Both the position numbers and the translations under genes were made by a program. Below are positions 1 through 7,820 of a DNA stretch of 54,232 bases, in pieces. The notes under the pieces were generated by a model. That model was not told where the DNA came from. It saw nothing but the letters and a program-made list of their open reading frames with translations, and ran no database searches. How positions within the stretch are numbered: the stretch's first letter is position 1; each line of letters opens with the position of its first letter. The stretch is taken from positions 1-54,232 of the forward strand of contig CAZPAV010000016.1 of NCBI GenBank assembly GCA_964584755.1, given 5' to 3'. Source of the DNA: CAZPAV01 sp964584755. GTDB lineage: Bacteria > Actinomycetota > Acidimicrobiia > Spongiisociales > UBA5794.

Positions 1-105
1 CACCGTATTCCGGCTCATGCCGAGCTTCTCAGCGATCCTCGTCTTCGTCCAACCCTCCCGAAAGAACAGCCGATGGACCTCTGCCCAGTCCTGCACCTGA
101 TACAC
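1..105 (-). CDS. istA: IS21-family transposase IstA, N-terminal fragment (cut by window edge)
   Basis: Thirty-five codons run off the left edge. They read as the helix-turn-helix start of an IstA-type transposase: a DWAEVHRLFFREGW segment followed by TRIAEKLGMSRNTV, which closely resembles the N-terminus of IS21-family IstA proteins. The start is GTG at 105, preceded on the minus strand by a strong AGGAGGA ribosome-binding site. The rest of the transposase (DDE domain) and its IstB helper would lie outside the window. The family is assigned from a short N-terminus only, so other Mu/IS21-like HTH transposases remain possible. Confidence 0.6.
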   Translation of the reverse strand, partial: MYQVQDWAEVHRLFFREGWTKTRIAEKLGMSRNTV

Positions 106-220
106 CCCTTCCTCCTCAAGTCGGCATCCGACCCGAGGCTCGTCGCCAACACCTCCGACTACCACCAACCGCGCAGTTTTCGACCGGTGCCAGGTGCTCA
201 GTTTTCAACCGTTGTCGACA
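1..220 (-). mobile_element. Terminal segment of an IS21-like insertion sequence
   Basis: Upstream of the istA start lie about 115 non-coding bases with two near-identical direct repeats, CAGTTTTCGACCG (174-186) and CAGTTTTCAACCG (199-211), 25 bp apart. They are followed by TGTCGACA at 213-220. Repeated terminal motifs and a TG...CA tip are characteristic of IS21 ends. The outer boundary near 220 is inferred. It lies 7 bp before the integrase start codon. The other end and any target duplication are off-window. Confidence 0.5.
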
Positions 221-227
221 GCTGAGC

Positions 228-1355
228 ATGGCGCACATCCGCAAGAAGGGCCCGAGACGCTGGCAGGTCCGGTACCGGGACCCCACCGGCAGCGAGAGGG
301 CCCGGAACTTCCGGCGCAAGAGCGACGCCGAGAAGTTCCTCGTGACCATCGAAGCCGACAAGGTGCGAGGGACCTGGACGGATCCGCGCCTGGGCAGGAC
401 CACGGTCGCGGAGTGGGTGCCCACCTGGGGGGCGAGCCGGGTTCATCTTCGGGCGTCGACCCGGGCCGGGACGGAGTCCCTCATGCGCAACCACGTTCTC
501 CCCTACTTCGGCACCCGCCGTCTCGATTCGGTCACGCCCACCGAGGTGCAGGGGTTCGTGGCCCGGCTCGAGGAGAAGGGCCTCGCGGCGTCGACGATCC
601 GCCAGACCTACCTCTTGGTTGCGGGGATCTTCGGTTCAGCCGTCGAGTCCGACCTCATCGCCCGCACCCCGTGCCGCGGGATCAAGCTGCCGGCGAGGAG
701 CCCCACGGAGATGCGTTTCCTCACGGCCACCGAGGTGGAGGAGGTTGCCGACGCGATCGTTCCGTCGTATCGGGCCCTCGTGCTCACTGCGGCCTACACC
801 GGCTGCCGCTTCGGCGAACTCGCCGGCCTCCGCGTGCACCGCCTGGATCTCCTGAGACGCTCTCTGACGGTCGCAGAGACGCTCTCCGACGTCCGCGGGC
901 AGGTGAGGTTGGCGCCCCCGAAAACGGCGGCGGCTCGCCGCCAGGTGGCGCTCCCGAAGTTCCTGACTCGGATCCTCGCCCAGCATCTCTCCGACTGGCC
1001 GCCGGGTCCAAACAGGTTCGTGTTCACCTCGCCCCGGGGAGGACCCATCCGGCGAACCAACTTCCGCCGACGTGCCTGGCTGCCGGCGGTGCGCGCCTCG
1101 GTCGGCGAGCCCCTCCGCTTCCACGACCTCCGACACACCCACGCGGCGATGCTCATCGCTCAGGGCGAGCACCCCAAGGTCATCCAGCTCCGGCTCGGAC
1201 ACTCCTCGATCCAGGTCACCCTCGACACCTACGGGCACCTCTTCGAAGGTCTCGATCAGGCCGCCGCGGAGCGTCTCGACGCCGCGCTTGCGCGGACTCC
1301 CGCGGACTCTTCGCGGACTCTTGGCGTTTCCGGGGCGGAAACACGCCGCCTCTGA
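228..1355 (+). CDS. int: Phage-type tyrosine integrase of an integrative element
   Basis: This 375-residue protein has the layout of phage/ICE integrases. An N-terminal arm-binding segment (MAHIRKKGPRRWQVRYR) is followed by a SAM-like core-binding domain (about residues 60-160) and a C-terminal catalytic domain. The catalytic residues are visible: Arg in TGCRFGEL, His-x-x-Arg in HDLRHTHA, the later His in LGHSSIQVTL and the Tyr nucleophile in LDTYGHLF. It ends 35 bp from the encoded 3' end of tRNA-Pro in tail-to-tail orientation, so that tRNA gene is its likely attachment site. The ATG at 228 has no ribosome-binding site, and IS-end sequence lies directly upstream, so native expression signals may have been lost. 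Confidence 0.9.
   Translation: MAHIRKKGPRRWQVRYRDPTGSERARNFRRKSDAEKFLVTIEADKVRGTWTDPRLGRTTVAEWVPTWGASRVHLRASTRAGTESLMRNHVLPYFGTRRLDSVTPTEVQGFVARLEEKGLAASTIRQTYLLVAGIFGSAVESDLIARTPCRGIKLPARSPTEMRFLTATEVEEVADAIVPSYRALVLTAAYTGCRFGELAGLRVHRLDLLRRSLTVAETLSDVRGQVRLAPPKTAAARRQVALPKFLTRILAQHLSDWPPGPNRFVFTSPRGGPIRRTNFRRRAWLPAVRASVGEPLRFHDLRHTHAAMLIAQGEHPKVIQLRLGHSSIQVTLDTYGHLFEGLDQAAAERLDAALARTPADSSRTLGVSGAETRRL
1291..1320 (+). repeat. Three phased direct repeats CGCGGACTC at the integrase 3' end
   Basis: CGCGGACTC occurs at 1291, 1301 and 1312, spaced 10 and 11 bp (about one helical turn), inside the last codons of the integrase and about 70 bp from the tRNA end. Phased short repeats next to an attachment site are typical of arm-type or accessory binding sites for integrase or excisionase. 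Chance repetition in a high-GC coding tail is the alternative. Confidence 0.35.
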
Positions 1356-1363
1356 ATGCCGAA

Positions 1364-1384
1364 AACCGTTGCGGCGCAACGGTT
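1364..1384 (-). terminator. Hairpin between tRNA-Pro and the integrase
   Basis: AACCGTTGC-GGC-GCAACGGTT is a perfect 9-bp stem with a 3-base loop. Read on the minus strand it is followed by a short T run (TTTT), so it can act as the terminator of tRNA-Pro. It lies between the integrase stop codon and the tRNA 3' end. Confidence 0.55.
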
Positions 1385-1389
1385 GTCGG

Positions 1390-1467
1390 TGGTCGGGCTG
1401 GCCGGATTCGAACCGGCGACCTCTTGACCCCCAGTCAAGCGCGCTAACCAAGCTGCGCCACAGCCCG
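1390..1467 (-). tRNA. tRNA-Pro (anticodon GGG), CCA encoded
   Basis: On the minus strand the 7-bp acceptor stem pairs CGGGCTG with CAGCCCG. The anticodon stem CTTGA/TCAAG encloses the loop CTGGGGG (anticodon GGG) and the T-arm contains GGTTCGAATCC. The discriminator base is A and the 3' CCA is encoded (1390-1392). The C1-G72 pair is a usual tRNA-Pro trait. The 3' half of the gene is the likely attachment site for the adjacent integrase. Confidence 0.95.
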
Positions 1468-1594
1468 ATGCGGTAAGGCTAGCGCGGATGGGATCGCCGA
1501 CACCAGCTCCCTCGGCCTGGCGGCCGGGCCCTCCTAGCCACGAGGGACCGTATAGGGTCGGCCGCGGGGCAGCTCGATCCCGGGGAGGGTGCCG

Positions 1595-2209
1595 ATGTTC
1601 GCGACCACGACGGTGGCGTACCTCGCGGTGGGGCCGGGCTACTCCCCTCCCCTCACCGGCGAGGCCGATCCCGCCGCCGCGGCAGGCCTCGTCGTGGCAG
1701 GTGTCCCCTCCTCGTGGCTCGTGGTCGCCGGCGTGGCGATCGTCCTCTTCGCCGCGGTGCCGTGGATCGACCGGGGATTCCGCCGGCGGCGGGCCGCGCT
1801 TCGCGCCCTCAGTGGTGCCGAACGCCTCCTCCACCTCCTCACCGAGGACCATGCCCTCGCCCGAGGTGACACCCTCTACGCCGAGGCGGTCGGACGCGAC
1901 CCGCCGCCGGAGGCCGCCAGTGGGGACGCGTCCCGGCGCGTCGAGGAGGTCGTCGCCGACCTCCGGAGCCTGCCGGGCCGTGGCGCCGACGAGGAGACCG
2001 CGGCTGCGGCTCGGGCGGTGGCGTTCGCGTTGCTCGCCCTCCGCGTGGCGTTCGACGCCCTCGCCCACGCGCACTGCGGTGCCCTGCTCGCCGCCCGGAC
2101 GCCCCAGGCCGAGGAGGCGCTCGAAGGCGAGTGGCGCGCCCGCGGGCTGGTCGCCGACGTGCGCGCCCACCTCCTGCAGGCGCTCGTCACGGCGCACGCG
2201 CTCCTCTGA
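1595..2209 (+). CDS. Membrane-anchored protein of unknown function
   Basis: I do not recognise this 204-residue protein. It has one clear hydrophobic segment near residues 40-57 (SWLVVAGVAIVLFAAVPWI), followed by a basic stretch RRRR. The remaining part is predominantly helical, Ala/Arg-rich and probably cytoplasmic. ATG at 1595 is preferred because CGGGGAGG (1581-1588) lies 6 bases upstream. A GTG at 1589 would touch that site. The gene converges with the minus-strand unit ending at 2232. The opposite-strand reading frame has no recognisable domain. Confidence 0.65.
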   Translation: MFATTTVAYLAVGPGYSPPLTGEADPAAAAGLVVAGVPSSWLVVAGVAIVLFAAVPWIDRGFRRRRAALRALSGAERLLHLLTEDHALARGDTLYAEAVGRDPPPEAASGDASRRVEEVVADLRSLPGRGADEETAAAARAVAFALLALRVAFDALAHAHCGALLAARTPQAEEALEGEWRARGLVADVRAHLLQALVTAHALL

Positions 2210-2231
2210 GCGCTCGCCCCCGCCGGAACCC

Positions 2232-2387
2232 TCAGCTCCGCACCCAGTGGACGAGCCAGCCGATCATCTCGACGAGACGAAACCCCAGGTAGAGGGCGGC
2301 GGCGACGACGATGAGGATGAACCCCGCCGGCCATCGTTCCTTGGGCGCGGACTCCTCCCGCCGGCCCGGGTCGGGAAGCCCACTCAT
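2232..2387 (-). CDS. 51-residue single-pass membrane protein coupled to the acyl-CoA carboxyltransferase
   Basis: The start codon overlaps the stop of the upstream carboxyltransferase gene (ATGA at 2384-2387), so the two are translationally coupled. A charged N-terminus of about 20 residues precedes one or two hydrophobic segments (AGFILIVVAAALYLGF, then a Trp-rich tail). Actinobacterial acyl-CoA carboxylases often carry a small soluble epsilon subunit at this position. Sodium-pumping decarboxylases carry a small membrane gamma subunit. The membrane segment makes it unlike a typical AccE/PccE. The function is unknown and the partnership is inferred from coupling. Confidence 0.7.
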   Translation of the reverse strand: MSGLPDPGRREESAPKERWPAGFILIVVAAALYLGFRLVEMIGWLVHWVRS

Positions 2388-3922
2388 ACCGGCGGCACCC
2401 CGTGGCGGCGCCCGGAGAAGAACCGTTCCTTGCGAGTCGCGTACCCGAGTCGCGCGATGAGCTCCTCGCGCAGGTCCTCGGGCTGGACGATCGCGTCGAC
2501 GACGAGCTCGGAGGCGAGGCGAAGCAGATCGACGTCCGCGGCGTACTCGGCGCGCTGCCGCGTCACGAACGCCTCCCGTTCGGACTCCGGGAGCTCCTGG
2601 ATCTTGTTGTAGAACACCGCGTTGACCGCCGCCTCCGGTCCCATCACCGCGATCTCGGCGGTGGGCAGCGCCAGCGTGGCGTCGGGGTGGAACCCCGGCC
2701 CCGAGAAGGCGTACAGCCCCGCCCCGTACGCCTTGCGGACGATGATCGAGATGCGGGGAACCGTCGCCTCCGCCATCGCAGTGATCATCTTCGCCCCGGC
2801 CCGGATGATCCCCTGTCGCTCCACCTCGGAGCCGATCATGAAGCCGGGGACGTCGGCGAAGAACAGCAACGGCACGTTGAACGCATCGCACAGCCACATG
2901 AACCGGGCGGCCTTGTCGGCCGAGTCGACGAAGAGCACCCCGCCCAGATGCTGCGGCTGCGAGGCGACGATCCCGACGGGCCGACCGTCGAGCCGGGCGA
3001 ACGCGGTGATGACCTCCCGGGCGAAGAGCTCCTTGAGGGGAAACAGCGATCCGTCGTCGACGACCGCCCGGAGCAGCTCCGTCATGTCGTACCCCGTCTT
3101 CGTGTCCTCGGGCACGACGTGGGTGGGATCGGTCCCCGGCTCCGGGGGATCCGGCTCGTACGAGGGGGGGAGCACCCGATAGTGGTCGGCCACGTAGGAG
3201 AAGTACCCCCGTGCCCAGGCGATCGCCTCCTCGTCGCTGCCGACGAGTGCGTCGCCACACCCGGACACCTCGCAGTGCATCCGCGCGCCCCCCATCTCCT
3301 CGAGGGTCGTCTCCTCGCCGATGACCATCTGCGCCATGCGAGGTGATCCCAGGTACATCGACGCCCGCCCCTCCACCATCACGACGACGTCGCAGAAGGC
3401 CGGGATGTACGCTCCGCCCGCCGCCGAGGGTCCGAAGAGACAGCAGATCTGCGGAACGCGGCCGGAGAGCCGGATCTGGCGGTAGAAGATGTTCCCCGCC
3501 CCCCGCCGACCCGGGAACATGGCCACCTGGTCGGTGATGCGGGCCCCCGCCGAGTCGACGAGGTAGAAGACCGGGAGGAGCTCCTCGTACGCCGCCTCGA
3601 GCGCCCGGATGATCTTCTCGACGGTCAACGGGCCCCAGCTCCCCGCCTTCACGGTCGGATCGTTCGCCACCACGACGACGGGACGACCATCGACGGTACC
3701 TCTGCCGGTGACGACCCCGTCGGCCGCCAGCTCGTCGGCGAGCGCGTTCGCCAGGAGGCCGTCCTCGACGAAGGATCCCGGGTCGCAGAGGAGCTCGACG
3801 CGGTCCCGGACGCTGCGCTTCCCCTGGCGCGCCAGACGCTCGCGGTGCCGCTCCGGGCCGCCGAGGAGTGCCCGCTGCGTCGCGGCGGCGAAACGCTCCG
3901 CGTGGGTCTCGCTGTCGCTCAC
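2384..3922 (-). CDS. pccB: Acyl-CoA carboxylase beta subunit (carboxyltransferase)
   Basis: This 512-residue protein belongs to the propionyl/acetyl-/methylmalonyl-CoA carboxyltransferase family, which transfers carboxyl from biotin to acyl-CoA. Two crotonase-fold halves are evident. The N-terminal half carries YLVDSAGARI and FGPSAAGGAYIPA. The C-terminal half carries FADVPGFMIGSEVE and RKAYGAGLYAFSG, with the usual Gly-Gly and Gly-Ala oxyanion loops. No biotin carboxylase or biotin carrier lies in the window. It overlaps der upstream by 4 bases and the small membrane protein downstream. Acyl-chain specificity cannot be fixed, so the symbol denotes the family only. Confidence 0.85.
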   Translation of the reverse strand: MSDSETHAERFAAATQRALLGGPERHRERLARQGKRSVRDRVELLCDPGSFVEDGLLANALADELAADGVVTGRGTVDGRPVVVVANDPTVKAGSWGPLTVEKIIRALEAAYEELLPVFYLVDSAGARITDQVAMFPGRRGAGNIFYRQIRLSGRVPQICCLFGPSAAGGAYIPAFCDVVVMVEGRASMYLGSPRMAQMVIGEETTLEEMGGARMHCEVSGCGDALVGSDEEAIAWARGYFSYVADHYRVLPPSYEPDPPEPGTDPTHVVPEDTKTGYDMTELLRAVVDDGSLFPLKELFAREVITAFARLDGRPVGIVASQPQHLGGVLFVDSADKAARFMWLCDAFNVPLLFFADVPGFMIGSEVERQGIIRAGAKMITAMAEATVPRISIIVRKAYGAGLYAFSGPGFHPDATLALPTAEIAVMGPEAAVNAVFYNKIQELPESEREAFVTRQRAEYAADVDLLRLASELVVDAIVQPEDLREELIARLGYATRKERFFSGRRHGVPPV

Positions 3923-5244
3923 CGTGCCCTCCTGTCGTGTCGGCGTCGGGTGACGATCCGTACCGGTGTCCCGGTGAAGTCGTACGTCTCTCGCAGGCGA
4001 CGTTCGAGGAATCGTAGGTAATCCGGAGCCAGGTCACCGCCACGGACGAACAGCACCACTCGAGGCGGCTCGGTCTCGGCCTGCACGGCGTAGATGATGC
4101 GTGCCCGCCGACCCTTCCGGACCGGCGGGGGATGCGCCTCCTGCCAGGCTCGAACGAGCCGGTTGAGCTCGGGTGTCGGAACCCGCCGACGGCGGTTCTC
4201 CAGCACCATGCGCACCGCGCGTCCGAGACGGTGGAGCCGGCTGCCGGTCTTCGCCGAGATCCGCAGCACCGGCGCCCATCCCACGAAGGCGAGGCGATCG
4301 GCCACGCCGTCCTCGGTGTGGAGGCGCTCCTCCTCGGTGACGACATCCCACTTGTTGAGGAGCACGACGAGGCCCACGCCGGCGTCGGCGATCTCCTCGG
4401 CGAGCCGCTGCTCCTGATGGTCGACCCCCCGCGTCCCGTCCACCACGAGGAGTCCGACGTCGGTGTCGCGCAGGACCTCCCGGGCCCGGAGGACCGAGAA
4501 CCACTCCACCTCGTCGGTGATGCGGGTTCGGCGCTTGATCCCCGCCGTGTCGACCACCTCGAACGGGGTGCCGTCGAGATCGACAACGAGGCCGATCGGG
4601 TCGCGTGTGGTTCCCGGGGTCTCCGCCACGAGGACCCGGTCCCGTCCCGCGAGCCGGTTGAGCAAGGTGGACTTCCCGACGTTCGGCCGCCCGATGATCG
4701 CCAACCGGGCGTGGGCCGGGGGTGGTCGCTCCCCCGCCGGCTCCTCGGGGAGCGCGGCGACGAGACGATCGAGCAGCTCGCCGACGTTCCGCCCATGGAG
4801 CGCGCTCACCGCGATGGGCGCACCCAGTCCGAGGGACCACAGCTCCGCGGCCGCCGGCTCGGCGTGCGCGCCGTCGACCTTGTTCGCCACGAGGAGACAG
4901 GGGGTCCCCGAGACCTGGAGGATCCGGGCGATCCCCGCGTCGTCGTCGGAGAGGGTCGCGGTCGCGTCGGCCACGAAGAGCACGAGGTCGGCTCCACGCG
5001 CCGCGACCTCCGCCTGCTCCCGAATGCCCTCGGCCAGGCCCGCCTCGGGCCGGACCTCCCAACCTCCCGTGTCGACGACCACGAACTCCCGTCCGGCCCA
5101 CTCCGCGACGAGCTCGCGACGGTCGCGGGTCACTCCGGAACGGGGCGCGACCACGGCGGCCTTCCGGCGGACGATCCGGTTCACGAGGGTCGACTTCCCC
5201 ACGTTGGGACGGCCCACCACCGCCACGACGGGCAGGCGGCTCAT
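3919..5244 (-). CDS. der: Ribosome-assembly GTPase Der (EngA)
   Basis: This is a double-GTPase of 441 residues needed for 50S subunit maturation. Both G domains show full motifs: GRPNVGKST near residue 11 and again near residue 178, VVDTGGW and VVDTAGI (G3), NKVD and NKWD (G4), and a C-terminal KH-like domain ending in a basic tail. ATG at 5244 overlaps the stop of the upstream DUF512 gene. In M. tuberculosis der follows cmk directly. Here the two lie on the same strand but about 31 kb apart. Confidence 0.97.
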   Translation of the reverse strand: MSRLPVVAVVGRPNVGKSTLVNRIVRRKAAVVAPRSGVTRDRRELVAEWAGREFVVVDTGGWEVRPEAGLAEGIREQAEVAARGADLVLFVADATATLSDDDAGIARILQVSGTPCLLVANKVDGAHAEPAAAELWSLGLGAPIAVSALHGRNVGELLDRLVAALPEEPAGERPPPAHARLAIIGRPNVGKSTLLNRLAGRDRVLVAETPGTTRDPIGLVVDLDGTPFEVVDTAGIKRRTRITDEVEWFSVLRAREVLRDTDVGLLVVDGTRGVDHQEQRLAEEIADAGVGLVVLLNKWDVVTEEERLHTEDGVADRLAFVGWAPVLRISAKTGSRLHRLGRAVRMVLENRRRRVPTPELNRLVRAWQEAHPPPVRKGRRARIIYAVQAETEPPRVVLFVRGGDLAPDYLRFLERRLRETYDFTGTPVRIVTRRRHDRRAR

Positions 5245-6623
5245 GCCGCGGCATCCAGGATCGCGCTCGGTGTGGGCGCCACCGGCAGGAGGGGGGCGCG
5301 TGCCGCGGCCGCCACCTGGTCGAGCTCCTCGTCGTCGAGGAAGCGGTCGCCCGAGAGGGTCACATCGGGTAGGAGGTACCGTCCTGCGGCGTCCCGATCG
5401 GCGGCCAGTGCCCGACGGAGGTCCGCGCCCACCAGGAGACCGGCCACCGCCGTGTTGCCGCCGAAGAAGCGATTCTCGACGGCGAGCACCCGGAACGGAC
5501 GTCCGGCGAGCGTGGCGAGGCGGGGCAGGATCGGCTCGAGGACCGTCGACCCGTACCGCCCCGTCACCAGCACCACGGGTCCCTCCGGGAAGCCGCTCGG
5601 TGCGGTTCCGGTGCCGCGGGGGGCGCGATACCCGGCAGCCGGCGCGGCCGGGAGGTGGCGCCAGCGGCCCGTCACGAGCGGTCCTGCCGGGAACCCGCCC
5701 CGCTCGATCCGCTCCAACTCGTCGTAGAAGGACCGCACCATGCCGATCCCGTTCTCGTGCTGTGGGAACCCCTCGTACGCCTCGCTCGGGGGGACGGGGA
5801 CCCCCGCCTCCAGGTACAGCTCGTCGGAGGCGAAGAAGAGCCGTCGTCCCAGGCGTTCCCGGGCCCGCTCCTGCCAGCCGTGCACGATGGCGAGGTCGCG
5901 CCGGGCCGCGGCGGCGGTGTGGGCGCGGAGGCCCGGTTCCGTGTTGTAGCGGGAGAGGCCGACGGGGACGATGCCCACGGAGGCGAGCCGCGGATACCGC
6001 AGCAGGATCTCGGCGAAGGTCCGCGCCAACACCACCCCGTCGTTGATCCCCGGGCACAGGACGATCTGTCCATGGACGGTCACCCCGTTGGCGAGGAGGG
6101 CCCGCAGCCAGCGGAGGCTCGTCCCCCCGCGGGGATTCCGCAGCATCCGGGCCCGCACCGAGGGGTCGGTGCTGTGGATCGAAACGTACAGCGGCCCGAG
6201 CCGCTCGTCCACGACGCGGGCCAGATCGAGCTCGGTGAACCGCGTCAGGGTGGTGAAGTTCCCGTAGAGGAACGAGAGCCGGTAGTCGTCGTCCTTGAGG
6301 TAGAGGGAGCGACGCATCCCGGGGGGGAGCTGGTAGATGAAGCAGAACTCGCAGTGGTTGTCGCAGGTCTGGACCCGGCCGAAGATGGAGGAGTCCAGCC
6401 GCAGGCCCACGGGCGCCCCCGCCGCCTTCGCGACCACCCTCACCGTGGCTCGCCCGTCCCGCCGGATCGTCATCTCGGGATCGGGATCGTCGACGAGCTG
6501 CTGGTACTCGATCACGTCGCCGGGCCGGACCCCGTTCACCGCCACGAGGCGATCGCCGGGCGCGATCCCGGCGCGATCCGCCGGGCTCCCGGCAACGACC
6601 TCGAGGACGATGGGGTCGGACAT
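5241..6623 (-). CDS. DUF512-family radical-SAM protein with N-terminal PDZ domain
   Basis: This 460-residue protein opens with a PDZ-like segment (LEVVAGSPADRAGIAPGDRL) and then a radical-SAM-type cluster CDNHCEFC (Cys-x3-Cys-x2-Cys, about residues 87-94). The C-terminal DUF512 region ends with a VVLVTGRYGS segment and an NRFFGGNTAVAGLL motif. Proteins of this family are frequently encoded beside der, and here the two overlap by ATGA. The reaction is not established. The family is presumed to bind a 4Fe-4S cluster and SAM. A TACCAT box at 6633-6638 is a possible -10 element a few bases upstream of the start. Confidence 0.88.
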   Translation of the reverse strand: MSDPIVLEVVAGSPADRAGIAPGDRLVAVNGVRPGDVIEYQQLVDDPDPEMTIRRDGRATVRVVAKAAGAPVGLRLDSSIFGRVQTCDNHCEFCFIYQLPPGMRRSLYLKDDDYRLSFLYGNFTTLTRFTELDLARVVDERLGPLYVSIHSTDPSVRARMLRNPRGGTSLRWLRALLANGVTVHGQIVLCPGINDGVVLARTFAEILLRYPRLASVGIVPVGLSRYNTEPGLRAHTAAAARRDLAIVHGWQERARERLGRRLFFASDELYLEAGVPVPPSEAYEGFPQHENGIGMVRSFYDELERIERGGFPAGPLVTGRWRHLPAAPAAGYRAPRGTGTAPSGFPEGPVVLVTGRYGSTVLEPILPRLATLAGRPFRVLAVENRFFGGNTAVAGLLVGADLRRALAADRDAAGRYLLPDVTLSGDRFLDDEELDQVAAAARAPLLPVAPTPSAILDAAA

Positions 6624-6632
6624 GGCGGGCGG

Positions 6633-6638
6633 ATGGTA
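6633..6638 (-). promoter_or_regulatory. Candidate -10 box for the DUF512-der-carboxyltransferase unit
   Basis: On the minus strand TACCAT lies 9 bases before the DUF512 ATG, giving a very short or absent leader. It also sits in the loop of a GGGCGG/CCGCCC hairpin (6627-6644). No good ribosome-binding site is visible. Confidence 0.3.
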
Positions 6639-6661
6639 CCGCCCCCCCATGGCGAAGCCCC

Positions 6662-7810
6662 TCAGGCGAGGAGCGGGCGCTGCCGCGCGAGGACCTCGAG
6701 GATGCGCGCCACGTCGCCGTGGTCGTTGTACCCGTGGAAGGAGACCCGCAGGTTCCCGTCCCGGGACGAGGTGACGATGCCGGCGTCCTCGAGTGCCGCG
6801 ACGAGGCGAGGGGCGTCGGCGGAGGCGACGGCCACCATGGGACCCCGCGCCTCGGGACGTCGCGGCGTCACCACCGTCCCGCCCAGCTCCTCGATGCCGG
6901 CGATGAGGGCGCCGCCGAGGCTGCCGACGTGCCGTTCGACGGCGGGCACCCCGACCTCCTCGAGCAGCCCGATGCCGGCGACGGCGGCGTAGATCGACGG
7001 AACCGGCGGGGTTCCCGCCTGGAAGCGACGGGCGTCCGGCGCCGGGCTGTAGTCGTGCACGTCCATCGCGAAGATGTCCTCGTCGGCGAACCAGCCCGTC
7101 ACCGTCGGCACGATCCGCTCCACGAGGGAGCTCCGGCAGTAGAGGAAACCGAGCCCCGCCGACGCCAGGAGGTACTTGAGGGCGCCGGCGACGAGGAAGT
7201 CGACTCCGAGCTCGGCCACGTCGATGTCCAGCGCACCCACCGCCTGGTAGGCGTCGAGCAGCACGGGGGCGCCGTGGGCGTGGGCGAGCTCGACGACGGC
7301 GCGCACGTCGTTGCGGGTCCCGTTCCGGTAGCAGACGTGGGTGAGGGCGACGAGCGCGGTCCGTTCGTCGATGGCCGCCGCGAAGCGCTCGAGCGGGATC
7401 GTCGCCCCCTCGGCCCGCACCTCGACCACCTCGAGACCGCGGCGCTCCTGCGCGTGGCAGATCTGACCGATGGTGGGGAACTCGAGGTCGGTGACGACGA
7501 GCCGTGTCCGGGACGGCTCGATCGGGAAGCCGCTCACGAGGGCGCTCGCTCCCGCCGACACCGACGCCGTCACCGCCACCTCCGAGGGCGCGGCCCCGAT
7601 GAGCGCGGCGAACGCCCGCCGGACCGCCTCCTCCTTCGCCACCCACAGCTCCCACGGCGATCCCTTCTCGTCCCAGTCGTGCAGGTAGCCGCGGTACGCC
7701 GCGGCGACGGCGTCGGAGAGGGCGCCCTGGGAGCAGGAGTTCAGGTACGTGACGCGCTCGAGGATGGGGAAGTGCCGCCGCCAGCGGGCGAGCGCGGTGT
7801 CGGTCGTCAC
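6662..7810 (-). CDS. Class-V aminotransferase-fold PLP enzyme
   Basis: This 382-residue fold-type I PLP enzyme belongs to the class-V/isopenicillin-N-epimerase/cysteine-desulfurase-like group. Visible motifs are YLNSCSQG at the N-terminus, the cofactor Asp in LLDAYQAVGA and the Schiff-base Lys in VAGALKYLLAS (about residue 215). The start is GTG at 7810 with an AGGAGGA site 6 bases upstream. It follows livF by 10 bases and is the last gene of the transporter operon, so it probably acts on the imported compound or an early product. Transamination, elimination and epimerisation are all possible. Confidence 0.8.
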   Translation of the reverse strand: MTTDTALARWRRHFPILERVTYLNSCSQGALSDAVAAAYRGYLHDWDEKGSPWELWVAKEEAVRRAFAALIGAAPSEVAVTASVSAGASALVSGFPIEPSRTRLVVTDLEFPTIGQICHAQERRGLEVVEVRAEGATIPLERFAAAIDERTALVALTHVCYRNGTRNDVRAVVELAHAHGAPVLLDAYQAVGALDIDVAELGVDFLVAGALKYLLASAGLGFLYCRSSLVERIVPTVTGWFADEDIFAMDVHDYSPAPDARRFQAGTPPVPSIYAAVAGIGLLEEVGVPAVERHVGSLGGALIAGIEELGGTVVTPRRPEARGPMVAVASADAPRLVAALEDAGIVTSSRDGNLRVSFHGYNDHGDVARILEVLARQRPLLA

Positions 7811-7820
7811 GGCGTCCTCC

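Noticed and set aside
194..1447. A longer open frame overlapping the integrase in another frame
   Set aside because: The composition is a Pro/Arg-rich shadow, and it even runs through the tRNA region. The integrase frame holds all catalytic motifs.
1256..2197. Minus-strand frame opposite the 1595-2209 gene
   Set aside because: It would span the tRNA and part of the integrase and has no recognisable domain. The plus-strand frame has a membrane span and a ribosome-binding site.
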